64,000 bases of DNA, taken from NCBI RefSeq assembly GCF_002027705.1, contig NZ_MBTG01000012.1:372001-436000 (forward strand). Direction: 5' to 3'. Shown here piece after piece: positions 16,631 through 25,267 of this stretch. The stretch comes from Paenibacillus ferrarius (GTDB lineage Bacteria > Bacillota > Bacilli > Paenibacillales > NBRC-103111). Positions within the stretch are counted from its first letter, which is position 1. The number at the start of each line of letters is the position of its first letter. A program made the translations under genes and the position numbers. The notes below the pieces were generated by a model. That model searched no databases. It saw nothing but the letters and a program-made list of their open reading frames with translations, and was not told the DNA's origin.

Positions 16631-17281
16631 ATGCAGATAAAATGGTTTGGCCACTCATCTTTTTTACTTACATCTGAGGCTGGAACAAGGGTTCTTATTG
16701 ATCCTTATTATAAATTTCTTGGCTACCGCATGCCAGTTCCCATTGAATCGGATATCGTTGTCGTAACGCATGATCATGGAGATCATAATAAAATTAAGGC
16801 TGCTTCAGGCGACTACCTGCTTGTGAATGAGCCAAAGGCTTACGTCCGCGGCGATGTGATCATTAGCGGATTTAAAACATTTCATGACAAGGTAAATGGT
16901 CAGAAAAGAGGGCCTAATATTATTTTTCGCTTCCATATGGACGGTTTGACGGTATGTCATTGCGGTGATTTGGGACATCTGTTGACGGAGGAACAAGTGC
17001 AGCAAATCGGCAAAGTGGATATCCTCATTGTTCCCGTTGGAGGGAGGATGACGCTTGATGGGGCAGAGGCAGCTCAAGTGATGCATCAGTTGCAGGCCAC
17101 TGTTGCAATTCCGATGCATTACAGTACCAAAGCTTTGGGGATATTGGGACGAATTGTTTTCGATAGAGCAGATAAGTTCATTAACGCTGTAGGACAGAAG
17201 TCGACGGAAGTAAATACTTTGGAAGTAAGCAAAGAAAACTTATCCCGTTATGCCGGTGTCGTCACCATGTCGTACAAATAA
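16631..17281 (+). CDS. Metallo-beta-lactamase fold hydrolase, UlaG-like
   Basis: 216 aa. The metal motif HxHxDH reads THDHGDHNK, followed by His/Asp in TVCHCGDLGHLLTEEQ and a C-terminal IPMHYSTKALG. The compact MBL domain without extra modules fits the YtkL/UlaG-like group. AGAGAGGAG precedes the ATG. It follows the MFS gene by 36 bases and may share its transcript, though I see no functional link. Substrate unknown. Confidence 0.87.
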   Translation: MQIKWFGHSSFLLTSEAGTRVLIDPYYKFLGYRMPVPIESDIVVVTHDHGDHNKIKAASGDYLLVNEPKAYVRGDVIISGFKTFHDKVNGQKRGPNIIFRFHMDGLTVCHCGDLGHLLTEEQVQQIGKVDILIVPVGGRMTLDGAEAAQVMHQLQATVAIPMHYSTKALGILGRIVFDRADKFINAVGQKSTEVNTLEVSKENLSRYAGVVTMSYK

Positions 17282-17322
17282 ATATGAACAGAACTTTGGA
17301 TAAGGGCGCCCAGCAGGCGTCC

Positions 17323-17784
17323 TTATTTGGTTTCAACTCGTGAAGTGCCTAAAACTTTGCTTGCAAGTTCCGTGAGGTGTGCGCGTTCAGACTCAATAAG
17401 ACCTTCGATTACGGCATTTATTTGATGCTTGATCTCGTTGCCGACCACATCTATAAGTTGCTGTCCGGCAGAAGTTACTCTTACGTTGAATCCACGCCGA
17501 TCAGTTGGAGAGATCGTTCGTTCGACGAGTCCACGACGTTCAGCTCGATCGACAAGACCGGTAATACTGGATTTGTCTAGGCCTAGATATTGGGCTAGCT
17601 GCAACATGCTCGGCTCGCGATCCCGGAGGATTCCGAGCAGTCGAATTTGAATAATGGAGAGATCATGGCCCGCTCCAACTCGGCCGAGAACTGTCTGGAC
17701 AAGGTAGGATAGTTGTACTAAGCTATCGACGATCGAAAGTTCGCTTTGATTATCAGATGGGGCCTCATTGTTCATGGGATTCAC
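17323..17784 (-). CDS. MarR family transcriptional regulator
   Basis: 153 aa. The winged HTH is in SMLQLAQYLGLDKSSITGLV and DRAERRGLVERTISPTDRRG, the classic MarR wing with the conserved DRR. It is divergent from a frameshifted quinone oxidoreductase; the gap carries an ACAAAC-N6-GTTTGT operator over the oxidoreductase promoter, so redox- or quinone-responsive repression is likely. No Cys of OhrR type is present in the N-terminal part, so the signal is probably a ligand rather than thiol oxidation. Confidence 0.91.
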   Translation of the reverse strand: MNPMNNEAPSDNQSELSIVDSLVQLSYLVQTVLGRVGAGHDLSIIQIRLLGILRDREPSMLQLAQYLGLDKSSITGLVDRAERRGLVERTISPTDRRGFNVRVTSAGQQLIDVVGNEIKHQINAVIEGLIESERAHLTELASKVLGTSRVETK

Positions 17785-17840
17785 TCCAGATTTCGCTGTA
17801 TTTGGACACTCATTCTCTTCACATTATACCACAGCAGTCA

Positions 17841-17875
17841 TTGACTTTGTACGTGAAACAAACTATATTGTTTGT
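17841..17875 (+). promoter_or_regulatory. Promoter with MarR-type operator
   Basis: TTGACT (17841-17846) and TATATT (17864-17869) are 17 bases apart. The perfect dyad ACAAACTATATTGTTTGT (17858-17875) has the -10 box at its centre. A further ACAAACT half-site follows at about 17880. Confidence 0.78.
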
Positions 17876-17922
17876 AACACAAACTAATTTCTCGGCAGAA
17901 GCTGAGAATGGAGGTCCATATG

Positions 17923-18898
17923 ATGTTTGCTGCTGTAGTACGTTCGTTCGATTGTGCTCCGAAATACGAATTGATGAATACGCCAGAACCGTCTGAAAGT
18001 AGTGAGGTCCTTGTAGACGTTCTTGCTGCGGGCTTGCACAATCGTGTGAGATCTCAGGCCAACGGTTCTCACTACAGCAGCTCCGACGAGCTGCCGTTAA
18101 TCCCCGGTATTGATGGTGTTGGGAGGTTGCCTAATGGTCAGTTGGCCTATTTTGTAGCACCGGACACATCTCTGGGTACGTTCGCAGAAAAGGCGGTCAT
18201 CGACTTGCGACGCAGTGTACCTTTGCCTGAAGGTGTTGATCCTGTTCTAATCGCTGCAGCCATGAATCCAGCGATGTCATCCTGGGTAGCTCTTCGGCGC
18301 CGAGTTGATTTTCAGCCTGGGCACAAGGTTCTGGTTCTTGGCGCGACAGGCAATTCCGGACAGATGGCTGTCCAGATTGCCAAGCTTTTTGGTGCAAGTC
18401 AGGTTATCGGTGCCGGACGTGATCAGAATCGGCTCAATTCTCTTTCAGCGTTAGGCGCGGACGTTATCGTTTCACTCGCAGACGACCCTGAGGCGGCTTG
18501 GTGAAGCAGCATCTGAAGTTGACATCGTCATTGACTATCTCTGGGGGAAGCCTGCTGAGCTTGCGATGCTCCCGCTGCTGACGCAAAGATCAGATCGGAG
18601 CCGAAAGCTAACTTGGATCCAAATTGGTTCCGTTGCTGGTCCTACTGCCGCTGTGCCTTCTGCTGCACTTCGATCTGCCAACTTTCAAGTGGTTGGCAGT
18701 GGCCAAGGTTCGGTTTCGACTGCTGGGTATGTGGCCGAATTTCCGGCGCTAATCGACGCTATTTCGGCTGGCAAGCTTAAAGTGAGTTCGGTCTCTTTTC
18801 CACTTTCCCAAGTGGAGGAAGTTTGGAATGCCCCCATGGGGATGGGGGAACGGGTTGTGTTCGTCCCGACTGTGGAAACGGAAAGAGCGCTTTGCTAA
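17923..18898 (+). pseudogene. Quinone oxidoreductase / alcohol dehydrogenase family (MDR), frameshifted
   Basis: The first frame (ATG 17920 or 17923 after GGAGG) gives a GroES-like domain and the Rossmann motif VLVLGATGNSGQMAVQIAKL, then stops at 18504 just after IVSLADDPEAAW. The other frame carries on without a gap: GEAASEVDIVIDYLWGKPAE, IQIGSVAGPTAAVPSAALRS, to a stop at 18898. The break lies at about 18485-18502 and looks like a one-base indel, perhaps with loss of a few residues. All other domains are intact, so this is a recent mutation, a strain variant or a sequencing error. Divergent from its likely MarR repressor. Confidence 0.83.
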
Positions 18899-18962
18899 AA
18901 GAATGAATGAAGTCCGCCCTTCATAGAATAGAGAACATTGCTTGCTTAGAAAGGAGCCTTAC

Positions 18963-20012
18963 ATGGATCTCTATTATGCCGGGCGGATTCCCCGCTCCAT
19001 TATTCCAGAAAATCAGGAATTCCCCATGTTATCACTTTCGAGCAGGATTACACCAGAATTTCAGTATTATCTCCGCAATCATTTTCCTTATCCTGTATTG
19101 CCTTCGAACGATTGGGCGCTCAAGATTGAGGGACTTGTCCATAAACCAATCTCTATCAGTTATCAAGCGCTATTTCAATGCCCCCAAATCACCTTGCCCG
19201 TTACAATGGAATGTGCAGGCAACAAGAGGGCCTATTTCCAGCCCAAAACCAAAGGGGATCAATGGGAGCAGGGAGCTGTAAGCCATGCGCTCTGGACGGG
19301 AGTTCCCCTCCGAACACTTCTGCAGATTGCTGGAATAATGCCTGATGTTAAGGAAGTCATATTTGAAGGAATGGATACAGGAGAACGTGCGGACCTGCCA
19401 GGTATGTTTTCTTTTGCCCGAAGCCTTCCAGTAGAAAAAGCCATGCATCCCGATACATTGATAGCTCTCTGTATGAACGGAAAACCAATACCCTACAAAC
19501 ATGGATACCCCGCAAGATTAATCGTTCCGAACTGGTATGGCATGGCTTCTGTCAAATGGCTTAGCCGCATTGTGGCTGTAGATCACGCGTTTCTGGGACC
19601 TTTCCAAAGTAATGATTATGTCATTTACCGCTCCGAAACAGATTCTCAGCGCAGACCTGTTACTCTGATGAAGGTGAATTCCGTTATTGCCCAGCCCACA
19701 GATCAAGCTATTATGAGAAGAGGGAGGCACTTCATTACAGGTACAGCATGGTCAGGTCATGGGATCGTTAATAAGGTTCAGATTAGCTTTGATGATGGAG
19801 AGACATGGGATCACGTGTTATGGATTGATTCCGAGGAGAAGTACAGCTGGAGAAGATGGAGGTGGGAATGGGAAGTATCCGAACCTGGAACTTACTCTAT
19901 TAGGGTGAAGGCGACAGATGACAAAGGCAATACCCAGCCTCTTCAGGCGGATTGGAATGTGAAAGGTTATGAAAACAACGCAATTTTTCAAATTCAGGTT
20001 TATGTGGATTAA
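18963..20012 (+). CDS. Sulfite oxidase-like molybdopterin oxidoreductase, cytoplasmic
   Basis: 349 aa from the ATG at 18963, seven bases after AAAGGAG. The molybdopterin domain holds the Mo-ligand Cys in MECAGNKRAYF and HGYPARLIVPNWYGMASVKW; the C-terminal third is the immunoglobulin-like Mo-co dimerisation domain (VNKVQISFDDGETWDHV). There is no Tat signal and no haem domain, unlike many sulfite dehydrogenases, so electrons probably pass to an unknown acceptor in the cytosol. No molybdopterin synthesis gene is nearby. Reaction on sulfite is not proven. Confidence 0.88.
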   Translation: MDLYYAGRIPRSIIPENQEFPMLSLSSRITPEFQYYLRNHFPYPVLPSNDWALKIEGLVHKPISISYQALFQCPQITLPVTMECAGNKRAYFQPKTKGDQWEQGAVSHALWTGVPLRTLLQIAGIMPDVKEVIFEGMDTGERADLPGMFSFARSLPVEKAMHPDTLIALCMNGKPIPYKHGYPARLIVPNWYGMASVKWLSRIVAVDHAFLGPFQSNDYVIYRSETDSQRRPVTLMKVNSVIAQPTDQAIMRRGRHFITGTAWSGHGIVNKVQISFDDGETWDHVLWIDSEEKYSWRRWRWEWEVSEPGTYSIRVKATDDKGNTQPLQADWNVKGYENNAIFQIQVYVD

Positions 20013-20082
20013 TTTTTTTTGATTTTATATTGACTTACAAATCAATCAAAAATAAAATAGAGTCAAGGAGCGTGATTTTATC

Positions 20083-20709
20083 TTGTTTGTTGAAGAAAAG
20101 AAGGACGGAAATTTGAAAATACTGGTTATCGTGGCTCATCCCAATTTGGGGCAGTCGCGCGTGAACCAGCGGTGGGTAACGGAATTGCACAAACATGCAG
20201 GTCAAGTAACGGTGCACGAATTGTATGCAGCCTATCCGAATAAAACAATTGACATTGCTCGCGAACAAAACCTTATCGCTGAACATGATCGTCTTGTGCT
20301 GCAATTCCCGCTTCAATGGTATGGTACACCTTCTTTGCTAAAGCAATGGCTGGATGAAGTCTTTACAACTACTTGGCTGTTCGGGCCTGGAGGCAGAAAA
20401 GTAGCTGGCAAAGAACTCGTGCTCGCCATCTCTATCGGCGGTGCCCGAGAGACTTACCAGGCCGGCGGCTTGATCGGTTACACCATAAGCGAGCTGACTC
20501 GTCCCTTGCAAGCCTTTGCCAACCAAGTTAGCATGATAATGCTCCCGTATTTCAAATTCTACGGCGCGATACAAGCAACGGACGAACAGATTGAAATGAG
20601 CACCCAACCATTCATCCGACATATCCTGGATCCTGAACTTGATCCTCGAATAGCAAGGAAACGAATGTTTGAAGAAATGCAACAAAAAATAAGCATGGCT
20701 CAGAAATAA
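20083..20709 (+). CDS. NAD(P)H oxidoreductase, flavodoxin-like (KefF/MdaB type)
   Basis: 208 aa from a TTG at 20083; a TTG at 20113, with AGAAGGACGG better placed in front, would give MKILVIVAHPNL and is at least as likely. The flavin site is visible as VAHPNLGQSRVNQRW, the quinone-reductase core as DRLVLQFPLQWYGTPSLLKQ WLDEV, and the FMN/cofactor loop as ISIGGARETYQAGG. Soluble NAD(P)H:quinone reductase or ancillary protein of a K+ efflux system by family; no Kef channel gene is in view, so general quinone reduction is the safer reading. Confidence 0.88.
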   Translation: MFVEEKKDGNLKILVIVAHPNLGQSRVNQRWVTELHKHAGQVTVHELYAAYPNKTIDIAREQNLIAEHDRLVLQFPLQWYGTPSLLKQWLDEVFTTTWLFGPGGRKVAGKELVLAISIGGARETYQAGGLIGYTISELTRPLQAFANQVSMIMLPYFKFYGAIQATDEQIEMSTQPFIRHILDPELDPRIARKRMFEEMQQKISMAQK

Positions 20710-20715
20710 TGGCAG

Positions 20716-20752
20716 CACCGCGGACGCAAATGTTCGTGGTGTATTTTATTTT
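20716..20752 (+). terminator. Intrinsic terminator after flavodoxin-like gene
   Basis: CACCGCGGAC pairs with GTTCGTGGTG (G-U pairs) and is followed by a T-rich tail. Confidence 0.65.
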
Positions 20753-20842
20753 GACTAAATTCTCGGAGAGAACGGGGGGACCACTTTCTAAGTAAAGCAG
20801 GAGCCTTCCTCTCGATAAAGGGCTGAAGTAAAAAGTGGATTT

Positions 20843-21027
20843 CATTGGATTAACTCCAATGCAGGCTAGTTTGAAAAGCTGGATGGGCGATTTCATTGGA
20901 AAAACTCCAATGCAGTATCGCATAAAGCAGCCATTGTGAGGTTCAATGGAGATATTCATTGGATTATTTCCAGTGTAAGCTGGCAATTGGCCCTTTAATG
21001 GCTCATTACATTGGATTAATTCCAATG
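20843..21027. repeat. Array B: four ATTGGA..TCCAAT palindromes
   Basis: Units are CATTGGATTAACTCCAATG (20843-20861), 20894-20912, 20957-20975 and CATTGGATTAATTCCAATG (21009-21027), spaced 51, 63 and 52 bases. This is the best preserved copy: every unit keeps a near-perfect 6-bp or longer stem around a 5-7 base A/T loop. Confidence 0.88.
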
Positions 21028-21167
21028 CAATGAGTCCCCGCTTTTTTATGATTTCGGAGTTGCCTCGCTTGCAGAACGTATAACATCGTACGTTTGATTT
21101 TAGTTATATGGTAATATCAAGTTAGAAGATTTCCAATGATATTTGCGCAAAGAAGGAACGTGAAGGT

Positions 21168-22352
21168 ATGTCGGAAGAAGAAGAACTGCATCAGAGCAAG
21201 GAAGCTCCGGCTCCAATGCAAAAGAAGCTGTGGGTAAGAACTGTAGCGTCGTACATCGCGATTGCCGTTACCATACATGACACTATGAAGTATCCCTCTT
21301 TTGCCCAATCGTGGATAGAGTGGCTGTTCCTGCTAGGGTACTTGTTACTGTGCTGGTTCCCTCGCGGGAAGAGTTATAGTTTACGGGGGCTGGCGGTTAT
21401 TTCTGTGTCGATCGCACTTATGCATGTGATCAATGTAATCCTGCTCCACTCCGGCTATTGGAATGTATCGCTGCAGCTCATCTTGGTTGGTTTTATGACC
21501 AGTAGAGCAGGGAATCGTTACATTCAATGGGTTGGCTGGGGGATTATCGTGGAAATGATCGCACTCTCCTTGATGTTTCCGGACTCGCTGGAAAATCGGC
21601 TGTGGAGTTTAGTCAGCATTGCGGGTGTTTATTTTGGGGTTCGAGGTATTGCCTACCGCAATGAATATCACAGACGGATCCAACAGCATTTGGAGGCTTT
21701 GCAGAAGGCGCATGAAGAACTGCAAGAGGCAACGCTTGTGTCCATGCATCATGCGGTGCTGGAAGAGCGGAGCCGGATTGCCCGGGATATTCACGACTCG
21801 CTTGGACACAGTCTCACATCATTGATCGTACAATTGCAAGCTGTACAGTATATGGTCGCTGGCGGTCCTGATGAGGCGCGCGAAGCTGTGAAGAATATGC
21901 TTGCCGTGGCGCGGCAAAGCTTGAAGGACATCCGCAGCTCTGTCCATGCATTGGCTGACGACAGGCATCATCTAGGCATCGACTCGCTTAGGGCGCTTTT
22001 ATCGCAAACACAAAATCACTCAGGGCTGCAAGGTATTTTTCATGCAGAGGATGGCTTGGACCTGCCTTCAGAGCTGCTCATTGTCCTGTATCGGATTTTG
22101 CAGGAAGCACTAACGAATATAACTAGGCATGCGGAAGCAACATCCGTAAGCGTTAATATCTACAAAAGCGCAGGTGAAATATTCATGGTAATTGCCGACA
22201 ACGGCAAGCTGGCTGGTGTGCAGGAACTTCATTTTGGTTTTGGCTTGCACGGGATTCAGCAGCGCGCGGCGTCCCTTGGAGGCACTTGTGAGTTTGCAGC
22301 CGGAGTGCCAAGCGGTCTTCAGGTAAAAGTACGCATACCTTTAATGGTATAG
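21168..22352 (+). CDS. NarL-type (HPK7) sensor histidine kinase
   Basis: 394 aa. About five N-terminal membrane helices (residues 20-165), a short coiled coil (HLEALQKAHEELQE), a HisKA_3 dimerisation domain with phospho-His in RIARDIHDSLGHSLTSL, and a HATPase with N box YRILQEALTNITRHAEA and G box FGFGLHGIQQRAASLGG. The multi-pass sensor resembles DesK-like kinases that read the membrane. The next gene is its LuxR-type regulator, whose AGGAGGA site overlaps this gene's stop. Confidence 0.93.
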   Translation: MSEEEELHQSKEAPAPMQKKLWVRTVASYIAIAVTIHDTMKYPSFAQSWIEWLFLLGYLLLCWFPRGKSYSLRGLAVISVSIALMHVINVILLHSGYWNVSLQLILVGFMTSRAGNRYIQWVGWGIIVEMIALSLMFPDSLENRLWSLVSIAGVYFGVRGIAYRNEYHRRIQQHLEALQKAHEELQEATLVSMHHAVLEERSRIARDIHDSLGHSLTSLIVQLQAVQYMVAGGPDEAREAVKNMLAVARQSLKDIRSSVHALADDRHHLGIDSLRALLSQTQNHSGLQGIFHAEDGLDLPSELLIVLYRILQEALTNITRHAEATSVSVNIYKSAGEIFMVIADNGKLAGVQELHFGFGLHGIQQRAASLGGTCEFAAGVPSGLQVKVRIPLMV

Positions 22353-22364
22353 GAGGAAGATTAG

Positions 22365-23054
22365 GTGGAGGTACAGCAACAACAAATACGCATCCTGTTG
22401 GTTGACGACCAGACGATGATCCGACAGGGACTTGGTTATGTAATCCGCCTGCAATCCGACATGGAGGTAGTGGGCGAGGCGGCAGATGGCGAAGCAGCTG
22501 TGGAACAATGCCTGAGATGGAAGCCGGATATCGTCTTGATGGACGTGCAAATGCCGAAGCTTACCGGGATTGAGGCGGCCAAACAAATTATAGAGGCGCT
22601 GCCTGCAACGAAAATCGTCATTTTGACCACATTTGATGTACATGAATATGTGTATGAGGGTATTCGAGCAGGGGCAGTAGGTTACTTGCTGAAGGATGCC
22701 GATTCCGAGGATATGCTGCAAGCGATACGCTCTGCTTACCGCGGCGAGGCGGTTTACCGTACAGCCAAAGCAGGCCAGGCATTGTCTGACGTGTTGAGCG
22801 AACGTGAAGCCGGGGGATTGACTGCGGCGTATACGGAGCAATCGGAGGCCTGCCTGCTGGAATCATTGACTAGCCGGGAGCAGGAGGTGCTGCAGCAGAT
22901 GGCGTATGGACTGCGGAACGATCAAATAGCTGTGAGGCTGACCATTTCAGAAGGCACGGTTAAGACGCATGTTCATCGTATTTTGCAGAAGCTGGCGGTC
23001 GATGATCGTACCCAGGCTGTCGTATATGCGATTCGTCAAGGTATTGTCGAGTAA
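22365..23054 (+). CDS. NarL/LuxR family response regulator
   Basis: 229 aa from a GTG at 22365, 7 bases after AGGAGGA. The receiver has LLVDDQTMIRQG, phospho-Asp in DIVLMDVQMPKLTG, and Lys in YLLKDADSE; the C-terminal LuxR HTH reads LTSREQEVLQQMAYGLRNDQ and SEGTVKTHVHRILQKL. A 30-residue linker separates the domains. Operon with the upstream kinase, and probably with the DUF1453 gene 155 bases downstream. Confidence 0.94.
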   Translation: MEVQQQQIRILLVDDQTMIRQGLGYVIRLQSDMEVVGEAADGEAAVEQCLRWKPDIVLMDVQMPKLTGIEAAKQIIEALPATKIVILTTFDVHEYVYEGIRAGAVGYLLKDADSEDMLQAIRSAYRGEAVYRTAKAGQALSDVLSEREAGGLTAAYTEQSEACLLESLTSREQEVLQQMAYGLRNDQIAVRLTISEGTVKTHVHRILQKLAVDDRTQAVVYAIRQGIVE

Positions 23055-23079
23055 GTCGAGCAGAAATGGAAGCCTAGTT

Positions 23080-23097
23080 CTATATCTATAGATATAG
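23080..23097. promoter_or_regulatory. 18-bp perfect palindrome upstream of DUF1453 gene
   Basis: CTATATCTATAGATATAG is a perfect dyad lying 113 bases before the DUF1453 start and 26 bases after the regulator's stop. It lacks a T run, so an operator, perhaps for the neighbouring NarL-type regulator, is more likely than a terminator. Confidence 0.4.
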
Positions 23098-23209
23098 GTT
23101 AAGCTCACAGAAATCAACAGCTAGATAGCATCGCAAATTGCCAAGGTGCTGTAACATAGGTTGCAGAACGGACGGTGGTTAGCCGGCCAAAACCAAGGGG
23201 GCTTTTGCG

Positions 23210-23689
23210 ATGATGCAAATACTTATAGTGTTAGCCGTCATTTTTTTGATGGTAAGAAGACAGTTAGGAACGAGGACCGTCAACCGAAGAATGGTGATAC
23301 TGCCATTAATTTTGTTGGTGTATGGCTTTTACGTTGCATCTAGCATTTCCGGTATGGACGCTGGAGGTTGGTTGCTTCTTATTCTTGGTGCTGTGATTGG
23401 TTTCCCAATCGGGATATGGCAGGGGATATTAACGAAAGTATTCAGGGAAGGCGGCGTTTGGATGACCAAAGGGTCTCCCATCGGCTTAGCCGTATGGCTG
23501 TTGTCCATTCCAGTTCGCTACGGCTTAAGATTCGGCTTAGCGTATGTCATTCCAACGCATGCGTCGTTTACTGGCGGGAATGCTTCTATTCCTTTCTTGT
23601 TTGCTATTGCCGGCATCGTATTAGGTCGACTGGTTGGCATTTGCATGAAACACCCGCAAGTCGCACAGCAACTAACAGCAAGAGCATAA
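23210..23689 (+). CDS. DUF1453 (CcdC-like) membrane protein
   Basis: 159 aa with four or five hydrophobic spans (LIVLAVIFLMV, MVILPLILLVYGFYV, GGWLLLILGAVIGFPIGIWQG, GLAVWLLSIPVRYGL, and a C-terminal span). The order and the Arg pairs after span 1 match the CcdC/DUF1453 family of unknown function. It follows a DesK-like kinase/regulator pair and is likely a target or accessory of that system. Confidence 0.75.
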   Translation: MMQILIVLAVIFLMVRRQLGTRTVNRRMVILPLILLVYGFYVASSISGMDAGGWLLLILGAVIGFPIGIWQGILTKVFREGGVWMTKGSPIGLAVWLLSIPVRYGLRFGLAYVIPTHASFTGGNASIPFLFAIAGIVLGRLVGICMKHPQVAQQLTARA

Positions 23690-23862
23690 AATCATAAAAT
23701 GCTGCTCTTTCACTAAGCAGGAGTAGGCTGATGGCAAAAGTTCTCGGCAAGTGACTTGGATGGATATTTGATTGATTTTGGTTTGGGATGACAAAATAAA
23801 CGTGCACATTCCATTCGCAATCGCATACTCTGGTACAAATGTCATTACATTTGGAGGGGTCT

Positions 23863-24789
23863 ATGCCAATCAAACCACCAATTTTAAAACGGGGAGACAC
23901 AATTGGGGTTGTTACTTTGGGTACCCCTCTTAGTGCGAAGACGATCACTGACCGAATACGAACACTGCAAGGAATGGGTTTCCATGTTGTAGTGGGTGAC
24001 TTCGTTTATCTCGAAGACGGATACCTTGCAGGGACAGATGAACAACGAGCGTTAGATTTCATGAATATGATAAGAAATCCAAATGTAAACATGATACTTC
24101 CCACACGTGGAGGTGTTGGAGTCGCTGGAATTTTGCCATATCTAGACTACTCACTCATACACCGCAATCCCAAAATAATTTCAGGATATAGTGACATCAC
24201 GATTTTATTAAATGTACTTTATCAATTCTGCGATTTAATTACTTTTCACAGCCTGCTCCTTATTGATTTCGATGCCAGTGAGCCTCCCTATAATTTCAAT
24301 CAATTTTATGAGGCAACGGCTGTATACTTACCGACAAGAACCATTTTGAACCCGGAAGGGATTCCTTTGATCGGTAGGGTAAGGGGAGATGTTACAGGAC
24401 GTATCGTAGGAGGTAATTTAACATCCTTTTCGGATGCTATCGGTACGCCATATGAAATCAATACGAGTGGCAAAATTATCCTGATAGAAGAAACTCATGA
24501 ACCGATTAACAAGGTTTATCGGATGATCAATCGGATGAAAATGTCTGGCAAGTTCGACGATTGCCTTGGAATTGTCATGGGAGAATGCACGAATTGCTCA
24601 GCAGCGTATGGAAAATCGTATGAGGATCTGATAAATGAAGTAATTGTTCCTCTCGGAAAACCATTATTGACAAATCTGGCATCCGGACATGGCAAATACA
24701 AAGCGGCAATCCCAATTGGCGCCAATGTTCGTTTGAACGCGAACGATAACAAATTGACGGTGCTCGAAAGCACCGTATCTCTGTCATAG
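23863..24789 (+). CDS. LD-carboxypeptidase, peptidase family S66
   Basis: 308 aa from the ATG at 23863, preceded by GGAGGGG. S66 signatures are visible: KRGDTIGVVTLGTPLS at the N-terminus, LPTRGGVG, the nucleophile Ser in IISGYSDITILLN, the Glu in ILIEETHEP and the His in ASGHGKYKAAIPIG. The family trims the terminal D-Ala from muropeptide tetrapeptides (LdcA) or cleaves microcin C-like adducts (MccF). No signal peptide, so it acts in the cytosol on recycled muropeptides or toxins. Single-gene unit. Confidence 0.9.
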   Translation: MPIKPPILKRGDTIGVVTLGTPLSAKTITDRIRTLQGMGFHVVVGDFVYLEDGYLAGTDEQRALDFMNMIRNPNVNMILPTRGGVGVAGILPYLDYSLIHRNPKIISGYSDITILLNVLYQFCDLITFHSLLLIDFDASEPPYNFNQFYEATAVYLPTRTILNPEGIPLIGRVRGDVTGRIVGGNLTSFSDAIGTPYEINTSGKIILIEETHEPINKVYRMINRMKMSGKFDDCLGIVMGECTNCSAAYGKSYEDLINEVIVPLGKPLLTNLASGHGKYKAAIPIGANVRLNANDNKLTVLESTVSLS

Positions 24790-24914
24790 GGTTCGTATGT
24801 TCTGAAAATTCGGGGGCATAGTATGGAATAGATAACTTCGGATTCGTTGACGATTTGGGATAAAATTCAAGCATCCATCTCATACTAACGGAAGAGATGA
24901 TGGAGGTGAATGCT

Positions 24915-25085
24915 ATGCCCAAAAATGACGCCAATCCAAAGTATGACCGTGAAAATAACAAAGCAGACAAGAAAGATAATCAGCAGAATAACGCTCATTT
25001 CACCGAAGAAGCACAAACGCTGACGAGCAGCAAGGCCGATGATAATGTCCCAAGTTTAAACGGAATCCCTAAGAATCAAGTTTGA
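24915..25085 (+). CDS. Small hydrophilic protein of unknown function
   Basis: 56 aa from the ATG at 24915, placed after GATGGAGGTG. It is very rich in Asn, Asp, Lys and Gln (KYDRENNKADKKDNQQNN) with no Cys and no hydrophobic stretch, so it should be disordered. Bacilli make several such short hydrophilic proteins during sporulation or stress, but I do not recognise this one. The good ribosome site and the strong terminator right after it make the gene credible. Confidence 0.65.
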   Translation: MPKNDANPKYDRENNKADKKDNQQNNAHFTEEAQTLTSSKADDNVPSLNGIPKNQV

Positions 25086-25093
25086 TAATCTGG

Positions 25094-25135
25094 CTGCTCT
25101 TCCCGTCACTATATGAGGGGAGAGCAGTTTTTTTT
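25094..25135 (+). terminator. Intrinsic terminator
   Basis: CTGCTCTTCCC pairs with GGGGAGAGCAG (one G-U pair) and precedes an eight-T run. It closes the small hydrophilic gene. Confidence 0.9.
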
Positions 25136-25222
25136 ATTTCCTAAAGGCATTATTTTAATCCCTATTGGATTAATGGGAATAAACCTTGAAATATTATCCA
25201 AGCGGTGTTATTATCTAATAGT

Positions 25223-25236
25223 GATAATTAATTATC
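25223..25236. promoter_or_regulatory. GATAATTAATTATC palindrome before DUF427 gene
   Basis: This perfect 14-bp dyad is 31 bases upstream of the DUF427 ATG, with more ATTATC/GATAAT hexamers beside it (ATTATC at 25210). It resembles overlapping Fur-family half-sites but does not fit the 7-1-7 Fur consensus exactly. Confidence 0.45.
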
Positions 25237-25267
25237 TTAAAATGATATTTATTCAGGAGGTATTTCA

